Shown here: positions 7,995-16,226 of the stretch, piece after piece
How the letters are laid out: each line of letters begins with the position of its first letter
Position numbering within the stretch: position 1 is the first letter of the stretch
The notes under the pieces: generated by a model
Databases searched by the model: none
What the model saw: the letters and a program-made list of their open reading frames with translations, nothing else
What the model was told of the DNA's origin: nothing
NCBI RefSeq assembly: GCF_001514205.1
Contig: NZ_KQ948771.1
Span: 62,001-126,000, forward strand
Direction: 5' to 3'
Length of the DNA: 64,000 bases
Origin: Streptomyces griseoruber
Lineage (GTDB): Bacteria; Actinomycetota; Actinomycetes; Streptomycetales; Streptomycetaceae
Translations under genes and position numbers: made by a program

Positions 7995-10016
7995 ATGCCG
8001 GAGACCACCCCCAAGGGCCTCACCGGGCTCGCCTTCGGTGGGGACTACAACCCCGAGCAGTGGCCGGAAAGCGTCTGGCAGGAGGACGTCCGTCTGATGC
8101 GGGAGGCCGGCGTCACCATGGTGAGCGTCGGGATCTTCTCCTGGGCCCTGCTCGAGCCCTCACCCGGGGAGTACGACTTCGGCTGGCTGGACCGGATCAT
8201 CGGTCTGCTCCACGACCACGGCATCCGGGTCGACCTGGGCACCCCCACCGTCGTCCCGCCGGTCTGGTTCTACCGCGCCCACCCCGACGCCCTGCCCGTG
8301 ACGCCCGAGGGCGTCCGCCTGGAGTTCGGCTCGCGCGGCGCCATCTGCCACAGCAACGCCGACTACCGCGCGGCCGCCGCGCGCATCACCACCCGGCTCG
8401 CCGAGCGCTACGGCGACCACCCCGCCCTCGCGATGTGGCACGTGCACAACGAGTACGGCGTCCCCGTCTCGGCCTGCTACTGCGACTCCTGCGCCGCCCA
8501 CTTCCGCCGCTGGCTCGCGACGACGTACGGCACCGTCGAGGCGGTGAACGAGGCCTGGGGCACCGCCTTCTGGGGCCAGCGCTACGCGAGCCTCGAGGAC
8601 ATCAACCCGCCGCGCGCCACCCCCACGGTCGGCAACCCGGGCCAGGCCCTCGACTACAAGCGGTTCGCCGACGCCACCATGCGCGAGAACTTCTGCGCGG
8701 AGCGGGACATCCTGCACCGCCTCGCACCGGGCGTCCCGGTCACCACCAACTTCATGACGGCCCTCAGCCAGTGCGACTCCGTCGACTACTGGGCCTGGGG
8801 CCGCGAGGTGGACATCGTCACCAACGACCACTACCTCATCACCGACGGCCGCCGTACCCACGTCAACCTGGCGATGGCCGCCGACCTCACCCGCTCGGTC
8901 GCGGGCGGCGCCCCCTGGATCCTGCTCGAACACTCCACCTCGGGCATCAACTGGCAGCCCCGCAACCCCGCGAAGGCCCCCGGCCAGATGGCCCGCAACT
9001 CCCTCGGCCATGTCGCCCGCGGCTCCGAGGGCGCGATGTTCTTCCAGTGGCGCCAGTCCCGGCGCGGCGCCGAGAAGTTCCACTCGGCGATGGTCCCGCA
9101 CGGCGGCACCGACACGCGCGTGTGGCGCGAGGTGGTCGGACTCGGGGCGTCCCTCGACTCCCTGGCCACCCTCCGCGGCACCCGCACCGAGGCCGACGTG
9201 GCCCTCCTGTGGGACTGGCAATCCTGGTGGGCCCAGAACCTCGCCTGGCGGCCCAGCGAGGACCACGACGCCCGCGAGCGCGCCGACGCCTTCTACGAGG
9301 CGCTCTACGACCGTCACCTCACCGTCGACTTCGCCCACCCCGAGGCCGACCTGTCGGCGTACCCCCTGGTCGTGGTGCCCGCGCTCTACCTGATGACGGA
9401 GGCGGCCGGGAACAACCTCAAGGAGTACGTCGAGAACGGCGGCACCCTCGTGGTGTCGTACTTCTCCGGCATCGTCGACGAGCACGACTGCGTCCACGAG
9501 GGCGCCTACCCCGGCGTGCTGCGCGACGTCCTGGGCCTGACCGTCGAGGAGTTCTCCCCGCTGCTGGCGGACCAGAGCGTACGGCTGACCGGCCCCGACG
9601 GCTCCGAACTCGGCGGGGACGTGTGGACCGAGTTCGTCGTGCCGCGCGGCGCCGAGACCGTCTGGACGTACGCCGACGGCCTCACCGCCGGCCACCCGGC
9701 CGTCACCCGGCACCGCCTCGGCGAGGGCACCGCCTGGTACGTCTCCACCCGCCTCGGCCACGAGGGACTGGACGCCCTGCTCGGCTGGGCCGCCGAGGAC
9801 GCGCGCCTCGACCCGCGCGCCGGCCTGCCCCACGACGTCGAGGTCGTGCGCCGCTCAGGAGAGAGCGGCAGCTACCTCTTCGCCGTCAACCACACCGCCG
9901 CCGACGCCAAGGTGCCGCTGGAGACCTCCGGCACCGAGCTGCTCACGGGCGAACGTGCCGCCGGCCGCCTCGCGGTCCCGGCCGGAGCCGTCAGGGTCGT
10001 CCGACTCGACGGCTGA
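7995..10016 (+). CDS. GH42 beta-galactosidase
   Basis: 673 residues, the usual size for the family, with no signal peptide, so cytoplasmic. The TIM barrel opens with GGDYNPEQWPESVW. The acid/base is Glu153 in WHVHNEYG and the nucleophile is Glu312 in LLEHSTSG, both in the positions expected for GH42. Cysteines near residues 158-168 (CYCDSC) may form the zinc site seen in some GH42 enzymes. The ATG at 7995 has GGGAG eight bases upstream. It is divergent from the importer operon and hydrolyses imported beta-galactosides. Expression is probably under the same LacI repressor, though no second perfect operator is seen on its side. Confidence 0.93.
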   Translation: MPETTPKGLTGLAFGGDYNPEQWPESVWQEDVRLMREAGVTMVSVGIFSWALLEPSPGEYDFGWLDRIIGLLHDHGIRVDLGTPTVVPPVWFYRAHPDALPVTPEGVRLEFGSRGAICHSNADYRAAAARITTRLAERYGDHPALAMWHVHNEYGVPVSACYCDSCAAHFRRWLATTYGTVEAVNEAWGTAFWGQRYASLEDINPPRATPTVGNPGQALDYKRFADATMRENFCAERDILHRLAPGVPVTTNFMTALSQCDSVDYWAWGREVDIVTNDHYLITDGRRTHVNLAMAADLTRSVAGGAPWILLEHSTSGINWQPRNPAKAPGQMARNSLGHVARGSEGAMFFQWRQSRRGAEKFHSAMVPHGGTDTRVWREVVGLGASLDSLATLRGTRTEADVALLWDWQSWWAQNLAWRPSEDHDARERADAFYEALYDRHLTVDFAHPEADLSAYPLVVVPALYLMTEAAGNNLKEYVENGGTLVVSYFSGIVDEHDCVHEGAYPGVLRDVLGLTVEEFSPLLADQSVRLTGPDGSELGGDVWTEFVVPRGAETVWTYADGLTAGHPAVTRHRLGEGTAWYVSTRLGHEGLDALLGWAAEDARLDPRAGLPHDVEVVRRSGESGSYLFAVNHTAADAKVPLETSGTELLTGERAAGRLAVPAGAVRVVRLDG

Positions 10017-10119
10017 GCCGACTCCTCCTCCGCCCGTGGAGCCGCGAGCCGCGGGCGGAGGGGGTCTCTCCCTCACCCGAGGGATCCCCACCCCTACGTC
10101 GAAGGGACGACGGACGACG

Positions 10120-11688
10120 ATGTTCCATCCCAGACGCACCCTCAGAGCTCTGCTGCTGCCGCTGGTCGCGGGGTTCGCCCTCACCGCGCTGCCCGCGCAG
10201 ACCGCCCAGGCGGCGAGCACGCTCACCAACGGCGGCTTCGAGTCCGACGGCACCGGCACCGCCACCCCCACGGGCTGGTCCACCTACTCGGCGGCGGGCC
10301 AGAACTCCGCCTCCTTCACCGAGTCCGGCGGCCACGCCGGCAGCTACCGCCTCACCCACTGGGCGTCCACCGCCTACAAGGTGGAGACGTACCAGTACCT
10401 CTCCGGACTGACCAACGGCACCTACACCCTCACCGCCTGGGTCCGCTCCGGCGGCGGCCAGAACTCCGCCTACCTCGCGCTGAAGAACTGCGGCAGTTCC
10501 GAACAGCGCACCGATCTGCCGGTGTCCACCAGCAGCTGGGTGCGGATCGTCACGTCGATCAATGTGACGAACAGCCAGTGCACCATCAGCGTCAACAGTG
10601 ATGCGAACGCGGGCAACTGGATCAATGTGGACGACCTGACCTTCACGTCGGGATCGACCGGCCTGTCCATCAAGGGTTCCGACATCTCCTCCCTCGCCAA
10701 GAGCGAGGCCTACGGCGGTGTCTACAAGACCAGCTCCGGCACCACCGGCGACGCGGTCACCATCCTGAAGAACGCCGGCATGAACTACGCGCGCCTGAAG
10801 GTCTGGGTCAACCCCGCCGACGGCTACAACAACAAGACGCGCGTCCTGGCCATGGCCAAGCGGATCAAGGCCACCGGCATGAAGCTGCTGGTCGACTTCC
10901 ACTACTCGGACACCTGGGCCGACCCCGGCAAGCAGACCAAGCCCGCCGCCTGGTCCGGCCACTCCTACAGCCAGCTCAAGACGGACGTCTACAACCACAC
11001 GTACGACGTGCTCAACGCGCTGAAGGCACAGGGCACCACGGCCGACATGGTCCAGGTCGGCAACGAGATCAACGGCGGCATGCTGTGGAGCGAGGGTTCC
11101 ACCGACAACTGGTCGCAGCTCGCCGGGCTGCTCAACTCCGGCTACAGCGCGGTCAAGGCGGTCTCCTCCGGCACCCGGGTGGCCCTGCACCTCGCCAACG
11201 CCGGTGACGACGCCACCGTCCGCTGGTGGTTCGACAACGCCAAGACGTACGGCATCAACTACGACGTGATCGGCCTGTCGTACTACGGCTACTGGCACGG
11301 CTCGCTGGCCGCCGCCCAGACCACCCTGGACGACGTGGCCTCCCGGTACTCCAAGCCGGTGTTCATCGCCGAGACGGCCTACCCCTTCCGTCTCGACAGC
11401 GACGACTCGCTCACCAACCAGATCGACACCACCGGTGAGCTGGTCACCGGCTACCCGGCCACCGCTGCCGGTCAGCTCGCCTGGATGAACGCGGTCGCGA
11501 ACATCGTGGAGGCCGTCCCGAACGGCCGCGGGCTCGGCGTCTTCTACTGGGAGGCGACCTGGACCGCCGTCACCGGCAACGGCTGGGACCCGGCCGACGC
11601 CACCTCGGGCAACGGCTGGGAGAACCAGGCCCTGTTCGGCTACGACGACAAGGCCCTCTCCTCGATGGCGTGGTTCAGCCACCGCTGA
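10120..11688 (+). CDS. secreted GH53 arabinogalactan endo-beta-1,4-galactanase
   Basis: 522 residues. A signal peptide ends near AQA (residue 31). Residues ~33-172 form a beta-sandwich carbohydrate-binding module of the kind attached to GH53 enzymes (NGGFESDG... to ...INVDDLTF), plausibly CBM61, which binds beta-1,4-galactan. The catalytic barrel follows, with acid/base Glu316 in VGNEING and nucleophile Glu418 in AETAYP. It releases galacto-oligosaccharides for the neighbouring ABC importer and GH42 enzyme. It lies 103 bases downstream of the GH42 gene and is probably co-transcribed; a strong hairpin follows the stop codon. Confidence 0.93.
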   Translation: MFHPRRTLRALLLPLVAGFALTALPAQTAQAASTLTNGGFESDGTGTATPTGWSTYSAAGQNSASFTESGGHAGSYRLTHWASTAYKVETYQYLSGLTNGTYTLTAWVRSGGGQNSAYLALKNCGSSEQRTDLPVSTSSWVRIVTSINVTNSQCTISVNSDANAGNWINVDDLTFTSGSTGLSIKGSDISSLAKSEAYGGVYKTSSGTTGDAVTILKNAGMNYARLKVWVNPADGYNNKTRVLAMAKRIKATGMKLLVDFHYSDTWADPGKQTKPAAWSGHSYSQLKTDVYNHTYDVLNALKAQGTTADMVQVGNEINGGMLWSEGSTDNWSQLAGLLNSGYSAVKAVSSGTRVALHLANAGDDATVRWWFDNAKTYGINYDVIGLSYYGYWHGSLAAAQTTLDDVASRYSKPVFIAETAYPFRLDSDDSLTNQIDTTGELVTGYPATAAGQLAWMNAVANIVEAVPNGRGLGVFYWEATWTAVTGNGWDPADATSGNGWENQALFGYDDKALSSMAWFSHR

Positions 11689-11710
11689 CCCCCGCCACCT
11701 GGTGAACCAG

Positions 11711-11739
11711 GGGCCCGGCCGCACCCCGCGGCCGGGCCC
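11711..11739 (+). terminator. hairpin terminator after GH53 gene
   Basis: A perfect 12-bp GC-only stem (11711-11722 with 11728-11739) and a 5-base loop, 22 bases past the GH53 stop. No U-tract follows, as is usual for Streptomyces terminators. Confidence 0.6.
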
Positions 11740-11894
11740 GCACGCCTCGTTGCCGCCCCTCCCCGTCCGAACACCTCCGCATGGCAGAGCTGTTCGATCC
11801 CGGCCAAGGCTCACAGAGTCCGGGACACGGCACCTCCGACTGCGGAAGAGTGGGACGACACGGCTCGAGGAGGCCCGGACGGAGGGGGAAGACG

Positions 11895-12182
11895 ATGCTG
11901 AGGACTCCCGTCGGCGAGAAGCGACTGGACATCCTGGAATGGCTGAAGGAGCCGCACCGGCACTTCCCGCCCCAGCGGCACGGCGACCTGGTCGAGGACG
12001 GCGTCACCGCGGACGCGATCGCGGCGAGACTCGGGGTGCGCCGCGAGGTCGCCGAGACCCACCTCGCCCTGCTCACCGACATCGGCCTGCTGCGCGCCAC
12101 CCGCATCAAGCGGCGCCTGTACTACCGGCGCGACGAGATACGCATAGCCGAGGTGGCGCGCATGTTCGAGAAGGGTTGGTGA
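11895..12182 (+). CDS. small ArsR-like winged-helix regulator
   Basis: 95 residues with a single winged helix: DAIAARLGVRREVAETHLALLTDIGLLRATRIKRRLYYRRDE reads as helix-turn-helix plus wing, as in ArsR/SmtB proteins. There is no CxC metal site, so a metal sensor is unlikely. The ATG at 11895 follows GGAGGGGGAA, an excellent ribosome site. The 68 bases to the next gene suggest possible co-transcription with the strictosidine-synthase-like protein. Confidence 0.75.
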   Translation: MLRTPVGEKRLDILEWLKEPHRHFPPQRHGDLVEDGVTADAIAARLGVRREVAETHLALLTDIGLLRATRIKRRLYYRRDEIRIAEVARMFEKGW

Positions 12183-12249
12183 AGGGCCCCCGGGAAAGAC
12201 GCCCGAGCACCTGCGAGGATGGCCGCCTCCTCCAGGAAGGCGGACCCTC

Positions 12250-13218
12250 ATGGACCGTCGGACGGCCCTCGTTCCGATCAGGTACCTCACTCTCCCCGGA
12301 CACGGTCCCGAAGACGTCGTGGCCGATTCCGGCGGACGGGTGCTGACCGGGGTGGCCGACGGCCGGATCCTGCGGATCGACGGCCTGGACGACCCGTCCG
12401 CGACCCGCGTCACCTGTGTCGCCGAGACCGGCGGCCGCCCGCTCGGCCTCGAACTCCTGCCCGACGGCGACCTGTTGGTGTGCGACGCCGAGGGCGCCCT
12501 GCTGCGTGTCGACCCCGAGGGCGGCTCCGACAACGTCCGCGTGCTCACCGAGACGGCGGAGGGGGAGCGGCTGCGCTTCTGCAGCAACGTCGTCGCCCTG
12601 CCCGACGGCACGGTGTACTTCACCGTCTCCAACCGCGTCCACCCGCTGCGCGACTGGATGGGCGACCTCGTCGAACACACCGGCACCGGACGGCTGCTGC
12701 GCCTCGCACCGGGCGCGGACGATGCCGAGGTCGTCCTGGACGGGCTCCAGTTCGCCAACGGGATCGCCCGCAGCGGCGACGACACGTTCCTCGTCGTCGC
12801 CGAGACCGGTGCTCGCCGCCTCACCCGGTTCCACCTCACCGGCCCCCGTGCCGGACAGGCCGAACCCTTCGCCGAGAACCTGCCCGGCTTCCCCGACAAC
12901 CTGTGGCGCGGCGCCCCCGGCGGCCCGATCTGGGTCGCCCTGGCCGGCCCGCGCGTCCCCCCGCTCGACCTCCTGCACCGCGCCCGCCCCGCCGTACGCC
13001 GCCGCGCCGCCCGTGCGGCCCTGCGCGTGCCGTACCGCCCCTCGGGCACGGTCGGCGTCCTCGCGCTCGACGACGACGGCCGGACCCTCGCACACCTCAC
13101 CCGTCGCCACTCCGGCTACCGCATGGTCACCAGCGTCTGCGAGACGGGCGGCCGGCTGATCCTCGGCAGCCTCCGGGAGCCCGGCATCGCCGTCTGCGAG
13201 GCGCCCCCGGCCGGGTGA
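12250..13218 (+). CDS. strictosidine synthase/SMP-30-like six-bladed propeller protein
   Basis: 322 residues made of repeating four-strand blades (GPEDVVADSGGRVLTG, LGLELLPDGDLLVCD, CSNVVALPDGTVYFT, FANGIARSGDDTFLVV), the layout of strictosidine-synthase-related hydrolases and gluconolactonases. The segment LPGFPDNLWRGAPGGPIWVAL, with its Asp-Asn pair, is a recurring calcium-ligand blade of the family. No signal peptide, so intracellular. The substrate cannot be inferred; lactones or esters are usual for the fold. crcB begins 23 bases downstream. Confidence 0.8.
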   Translation: MDRRTALVPIRYLTLPGHGPEDVVADSGGRVLTGVADGRILRIDGLDDPSATRVTCVAETGGRPLGLELLPDGDLLVCDAEGALLRVDPEGGSDNVRVLTETAEGERLRFCSNVVALPDGTVYFTVSNRVHPLRDWMGDLVEHTGTGRLLRLAPGADDAEVVLDGLQFANGIARSGDDTFLVVAETGARRLTRFHLTGPRAGQAEPFAENLPGFPDNLWRGAPGGPIWVALAGPRVPPLDLLHRARPAVRRRAARAALRVPYRPSGTVGVLALDDDGRTLAHLTRRHSGYRMVTSVCETGGRLILGSLREPGIAVCEAPPAG

Positions 13219-13240
13219 GGCGGCGATACGCTGGTGCGAC

Positions 13241-13702
13241 ATGTCAGCTCCCGAGGCCGAGAGCCTCCGCACCAGCACCCCGCGCGGGACCACCGGGACC
13301 GGTCAGCTCCCGGTGGTCGCCGTGGTCGCCGTCGGCGGCGGGATCGGCGCCGCCGCCCGCTACGCGGCCACGCTGTGGTGGCCCACGGCCACCGGCGGCT
13401 TCCCCTGGACCACCTTCTGGGTGAACGTCGTCGGCTGCGCGGTGATCGGCGTCTTCCTGGTGCTGATCACCGAGGTGCTGACCGTGCACCGGCTGGTGCG
13501 CCCCTTCTTCGGCACCGGCGTCCTCGGTGGCTTCACCACCTTCTCGACGTACACCGTCGACATCCAGCGGCTGGTCGACGCGGGCCGCCCCGGCGCCGCG
13601 TTCGCCTACCTCGCCGCGACCCTGAGCGCGGCCCTCGGGGCCGTGTGGCTCGCCGCCACCGCGACCCGCCGTGCCCTGCCCACGCGCCTCAGGAGGCAGT
13701 GA
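13241..13702 (+). CDS. crcB: fluoride exporter CrcB/FluC, subunit 1
   Basis: 153 residues with four membrane helices after a ~22-residue soluble tail. The helix-2 Asn (WVNVVGC) and the helix-3 stretch GGFTTFSTYTVD, which line the fluoride pore in Fluc channels, are present. Actinomycetes often carry two crcB genes whose products form heterodimers, and the partner is at 14079. The stop overlaps the DUF190 gene (TGATG). I saw no fluoride riboswitch in the 22-base gap upstream. Confidence 0.92.
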   Translation: MSAPEAESLRTSTPRGTTGTGQLPVVAVVAVGGGIGAAARYAATLWWPTATGGFPWTTFWVNVVGCAVIGVFLVLITEVLTVHRLVRPFFGTGVLGGFTTFSTYTVDIQRLVDAGRPGAAFAYLAATLSAALGAVWLAATATRRALPTRLRRQ

Positions 13703-14082
13703 TGACCAGGCTGACCGGCAACGCCCTGCGCCTGACCGTGTTCGTCGGCGAGAACGACACCTGGCACCACAAGCCCCTCTACAGCGAGATCGTCCACCGC
13801 GCCCACGCGGCCGGACTCGCCGGCGCCAGCGTCTTCCACGGAGTCGAGGGCTTCGGCGCCTCCTCCCGGATCCACACCTCACGGCTGCTCTCGCTCAGCG
13901 AGGACCTGCCGGTCGCCGTCGTCATCGTGGACACGGAGGAGCGGGTGCAGGCCTTCCTGCCGCAGCTCGACGAACTGGTCACCGAAGGCCTGGCCGTGCT
14001 CGACGCGTGCCATGTGATCAGCTACGCGGACCGCACCAAGAACCGGGGCGAAACGGACGCGAAGGGTAAGAAGTCGTTGTGA
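13702..14082 (+). CDS. DUF190-family protein between the two CrcB genes
   Basis: 126 residues, soluble, ferredoxin-like alpha/beta layout (LRLTVFVGENDTWHHKPLYSEIVHRAHAAG; ASVFHGVEGFG; VAVVIVDTEERVQAFLPQL), which is the DUF190 pattern related to PII-like proteins. Its start overlaps the stop of crcB1 and its stop overlaps the start of crcB2 (GTGA), so the three are strictly co-translated. DUF190 proteins recur beside crcB in actinomycetes. A regulatory role on the channel, by analogy with PII proteins on transporters, is a reasonable but untested inference. Confidence 0.85.
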   Translation: MTRLTGNALRLTVFVGENDTWHHKPLYSEIVHRAHAAGLAGASVFHGVEGFGASSRIHTSRLLSLSEDLPVAVVIVDTEERVQAFLPQLDELVTEGLAVLDACHVISYADRTKNRGETDAKGKKSL

Positions 14083-14438
14083 ACTGGCTGGTGGTCGTCG
14101 TGGGCGGCATGATCGGCGCCCCCGCGCGCTATCTCACCGACCGCGCGGTGCAGTCCCGGCACGATGCGGTGTTCCCGTGGGGCACCTTCGTCGTCAACGT
14201 GATCGGCTGTCTGATCCTCGGCACCCTGACCGGAGCCGCCTCCCTCAGCCCCGACCTGCGGTTGTTCCTGGGCACGGGCTTCTGCGGGGCGCTGACCACG
14301 TACTCGACGTTCTCGTACGAGACGCTCCGGCTGACGGAGACCGGCGCGGGCCTCTACGCTGCCGCCAACGTCCTCGGGAGTCTGGTGGCGGGCCTCGGGG
14401 CCGCGTTCGCCGGGGTCGCGATAGGCCAGGCCGTGTGA
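14079..14438 (+). CDS. crcB: fluoride exporter CrcB/FluC, subunit 2
   Basis: 119 residues, four membrane helices. The pore Asn (VVNVIGC) and helix-3 stretch GALTTYSTFSYE are present. The GTG at 14079 overlaps the DUF190 stop by 4 bp. It is shorter than subunit 1 because it lacks the soluble N-terminal tail, as usual for the second member of a heterodimeric pair. The product exports fluoride as a dual-topology heterodimer with the 13241 protein. Confidence 0.92.
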   Translation: MNWLVVVVGGMIGAPARYLTDRAVQSRHDAVFPWGTFVVNVIGCLILGTLTGAASLSPDLRLFLGTGFCGALTTYSTFSYETLRLTETGAGLYAAANVLGSLVAGLGAAFAGVAIGQAV

Positions 14439-14526
14439 CCGGAGCGGGTCCGCCCCGCCCCGGCCGCCGGTAATCGCCTGGTAGGACTGTCCCTCGCCGT
14501 TGTCGACCCACCCAGAACTGGATTCC

Positions 14527-15363
14527 ATGAGCGCCATCTCCGTCGGCCAAGCCGTCGTCCTCGGAGCCGTCGAGGGAGTGACCGAGTTCCTCCCCGTCTC
14601 CTCCACCGGCCATCTGAAGATCACCGAGGGCCTGATGAGCATCCCGGTCGACGACGACGCGGTCGTCGGCTTCTCCGCCGTGATCCAGGTCGGGGCGATC
14701 GCCGCCGTGCTGGTGTACTTCCGCAAGGACATCGTGCGGATCGTGTCGGCCTGGTTCCGGGGTCTGCGCCACCGCGAGGAGCGCGTCCACCACGACTACA
14801 AGTTCGCCTGGTGGGTGATCTGCGCGACGATCCCGATCGTGGTCGTGGGCCTCGCCGCCAAACCGCTCATCGAGGGCCCGCTGGCCTCCCTGTGGGTCGT
14901 CGCGGGCTCGCTGATCGCCGGCAGCGGGGTGATGTGGGCGGCCGACCAGATGGGCCGGCACAAGCGGGGCGAGGACGACACCTCGTTCAAGGACGCGATG
15001 CTCGTCGGCAGCTCACAGATCCTCGCGCTGCTCTTCCCCGGCTTCTCCCGCTCCGGCGCCACCATGTCCACGGCGCTCATCCTGGACCTGGACCGCGTCG
15101 CGGCCACCCGGCTCTCCTTCTTCCTGGGCATCCCCGCCCTGACCGGCGCGGGCCTGTACGAGCTGAAGGACGCGCTCGGCACCGGTGTGGGCGTCGCCCC
15201 GCTGGCCGTCGGCACCGCCGTCTCCTTCGTGGTGGCGTACGCCTCCATCGCCTGGCTGCTGAAGTTCGTCGCCAAGCACTCCTTCAACGCCTTCGTGATC
15301 TACCGGATCGTCATCGGCGTCCTGCTGTTCGGGCTGCTGGGCACCGGGGTGCTGAACGGTTGA
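14527..15363 (+). CDS. uppP: undecaprenyl-diphosphatase UppP/BacA
   Basis: 278 residues, about eight membrane helices. Both active-site motifs are present: the Glu-rich motif AVEGVTEFLPVSSTGH (Glu16, Glu20) and PGFSRSGAT near residues 170-179. It recycles undecaprenyl diphosphate to the monophosphate lipid carrier for cell-wall synthesis. ATG 14527 fits the family's short N-terminus; an upstream in-frame codon at 14500 is less likely. It is followed by short tandem repeats and a terminator. Confidence 0.93.
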   Translation: MSAISVGQAVVLGAVEGVTEFLPVSSTGHLKITEGLMSIPVDDDAVVGFSAVIQVGAIAAVLVYFRKDIVRIVSAWFRGLRHREERVHHDYKFAWWVICATIPIVVVGLAAKPLIEGPLASLWVVAGSLIAGSGVMWAADQMGRHKRGEDDTSFKDAMLVGSSQILALLFPGFSRSGATMSTALILDLDRVAATRLSFFLGIPALTGAGLYELKDALGTGVGVAPLAVGTAVSFVVAYASIAWLLKFVAKHSFNAFVIYRIVIGVLLFGLLGTGVLNG

Positions 15364-15406
15364 TCCCCGGGCGGTCGATCCCCGGGCGGTCGATCCCCGG
15401 CGGGCG
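15362..15406. repeat. 15-bp tandem repeat after uppP
   Basis: GATCCCCGGGCGGTC occurs twice in tandem (15362-15376, 15377-15391), then a third, diverged copy. The array starts inside the uppP stop codon and runs up to the terminator stem. Confidence 0.8.
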
Positions 15407-15444
15407 GGAAGTTCTGATGCAGACTTCCCGCCCGTTGAATTTTT
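15401..15444 (+). terminator. intrinsic terminator after uppP
   Basis: A perfect 12-bp stem (15401-15412 with 15423-15434), a 10-base loop, then TTGAATTTTT. This is the only hairpin I noticed in the window with a clear U-tract. Confidence 0.85.
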
Positions 15445-15494
15445 CGTTTCGGTTCCCTTGACACCAGCCGTACGTAAACCGGAACATCTCTCCC

Positions 15495-16226
15495 GTGAAC
15501 CTGTCAGACAGCCAGACAGGTGGTCCGGCACCGCGGCGCGTCAGCGCGATGGAAGCGGTTCTCGGCCACCTCCGTGGCGCCATCGAGCGCGGCGAGTACG
15601 CCATCGGCGAGAAGCTTCCCTCCGAGGCGGAACTCTGCCGCACCCTCGAGGTGTCCCGGCCCGTGCTGCGGGAGGCGCTGCGCGCCTTGCAGACCATGGG
15701 CCTGACGGTCGCCAAGACCGGCAAGGGCACCTTCGTGATCGCGAACACCGTCGAGGACCCCACCTTCGGCGACTACGCGGCCAGCGACCTGCTGGAAGTG
15801 CGCCGCCACGTCGAGATCCCGGTCGCCGGGTACGCGGCCGCGCGCCGCACCCCGGAGAACCTGGACCACCTGGCCCATCTGCTCGACCGCATGGAACGGG
15901 AGACGGACACCACCGCGTGGGTCGCGATGGACACCCTCTTCCACCTGGCCGTCGCCGAAGCCGCCCAGAACCCGGTCTTCCGCCGGGTCATCGAGGAGAT
16001 CCGGGACGCACTGGCGCGTCAGTCGGCCTTCCTCAACGAGCTGGGCGGCCGGCGCGAACAGTCCAACCGCGAGCACCGGGCCATCGTCGAGGCGCTGATC
16101 GACGGTTCCGAGCACGACGCGGTGGAGGCGATGAGCCATCACCTCGACCGCGTCGAGACGACCCTCACCGACATCGTGCGCTCCCCCGGCACGATCACTC
16201 CCCTGGAAGGCGGACCCGAGGCGTGA
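15495..16226 (+). CDS. GntR/FadR-type regulator of asparagine catabolism
   Basis: 243 residues. The winged helix at about residues 20-87 (LPSEAELCRTLEVSRPVLREALRALQTMGL) is followed by an all-helical FadR-type effector domain with possible metal ligands (D154 region LFHLAVAEA, later NREHRAIVEA and HH). It heads a coupled operon: its stop overlaps the permease start (GTGA). GTG 15495 has no ribosome site, and the inverted repeat CTGTCAGACAG lies inside codons 3-6, so the start may be leaderless or lie at ATG 15549. Asparagine or aspartate as effector is inferred from the operon. Confidence 0.88.
   Translation: MNLSDSQTGGPAPRRVSAMEAVLGHLRGAIERGEYAIGEKLPSEAELCRTLEVSRPVLREALRALQTMGLTVAKTGKGTFVIANTVEDPTFGDYAASDLLEVRRHVEIPVAGYAAARRTPENLDHLAHLLDRMERETDTTAWVAMDTLFHLAVAEAAQNPVFRRVIEEIRDALARQSAFLNELGGRREQSNREHRAIVEALIDGSEHDAVEAMSHHLDRVETTLTDIVRSPGTITPLEGGPEA
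15501..15520. promoter_or_regulatory. GntR-family operator
   Basis: CTGTCAGACAG (15501-15511) is a perfect palindrome fitting the GntR core pattern yGTM-N-KACr, and a further GACAGG half-site follows at 15515-15520. A TTGACA element lies at 15458-15463. The position suggests autoregulation of the GntR-permease-asparaginase operon. Confidence 0.6.

Noticed and set aside
13219..13240. Fluoride riboswitch upstream of crcB
   Set aside because: The gap is only 22 bases and lacks the conserved crcB-motif elements.
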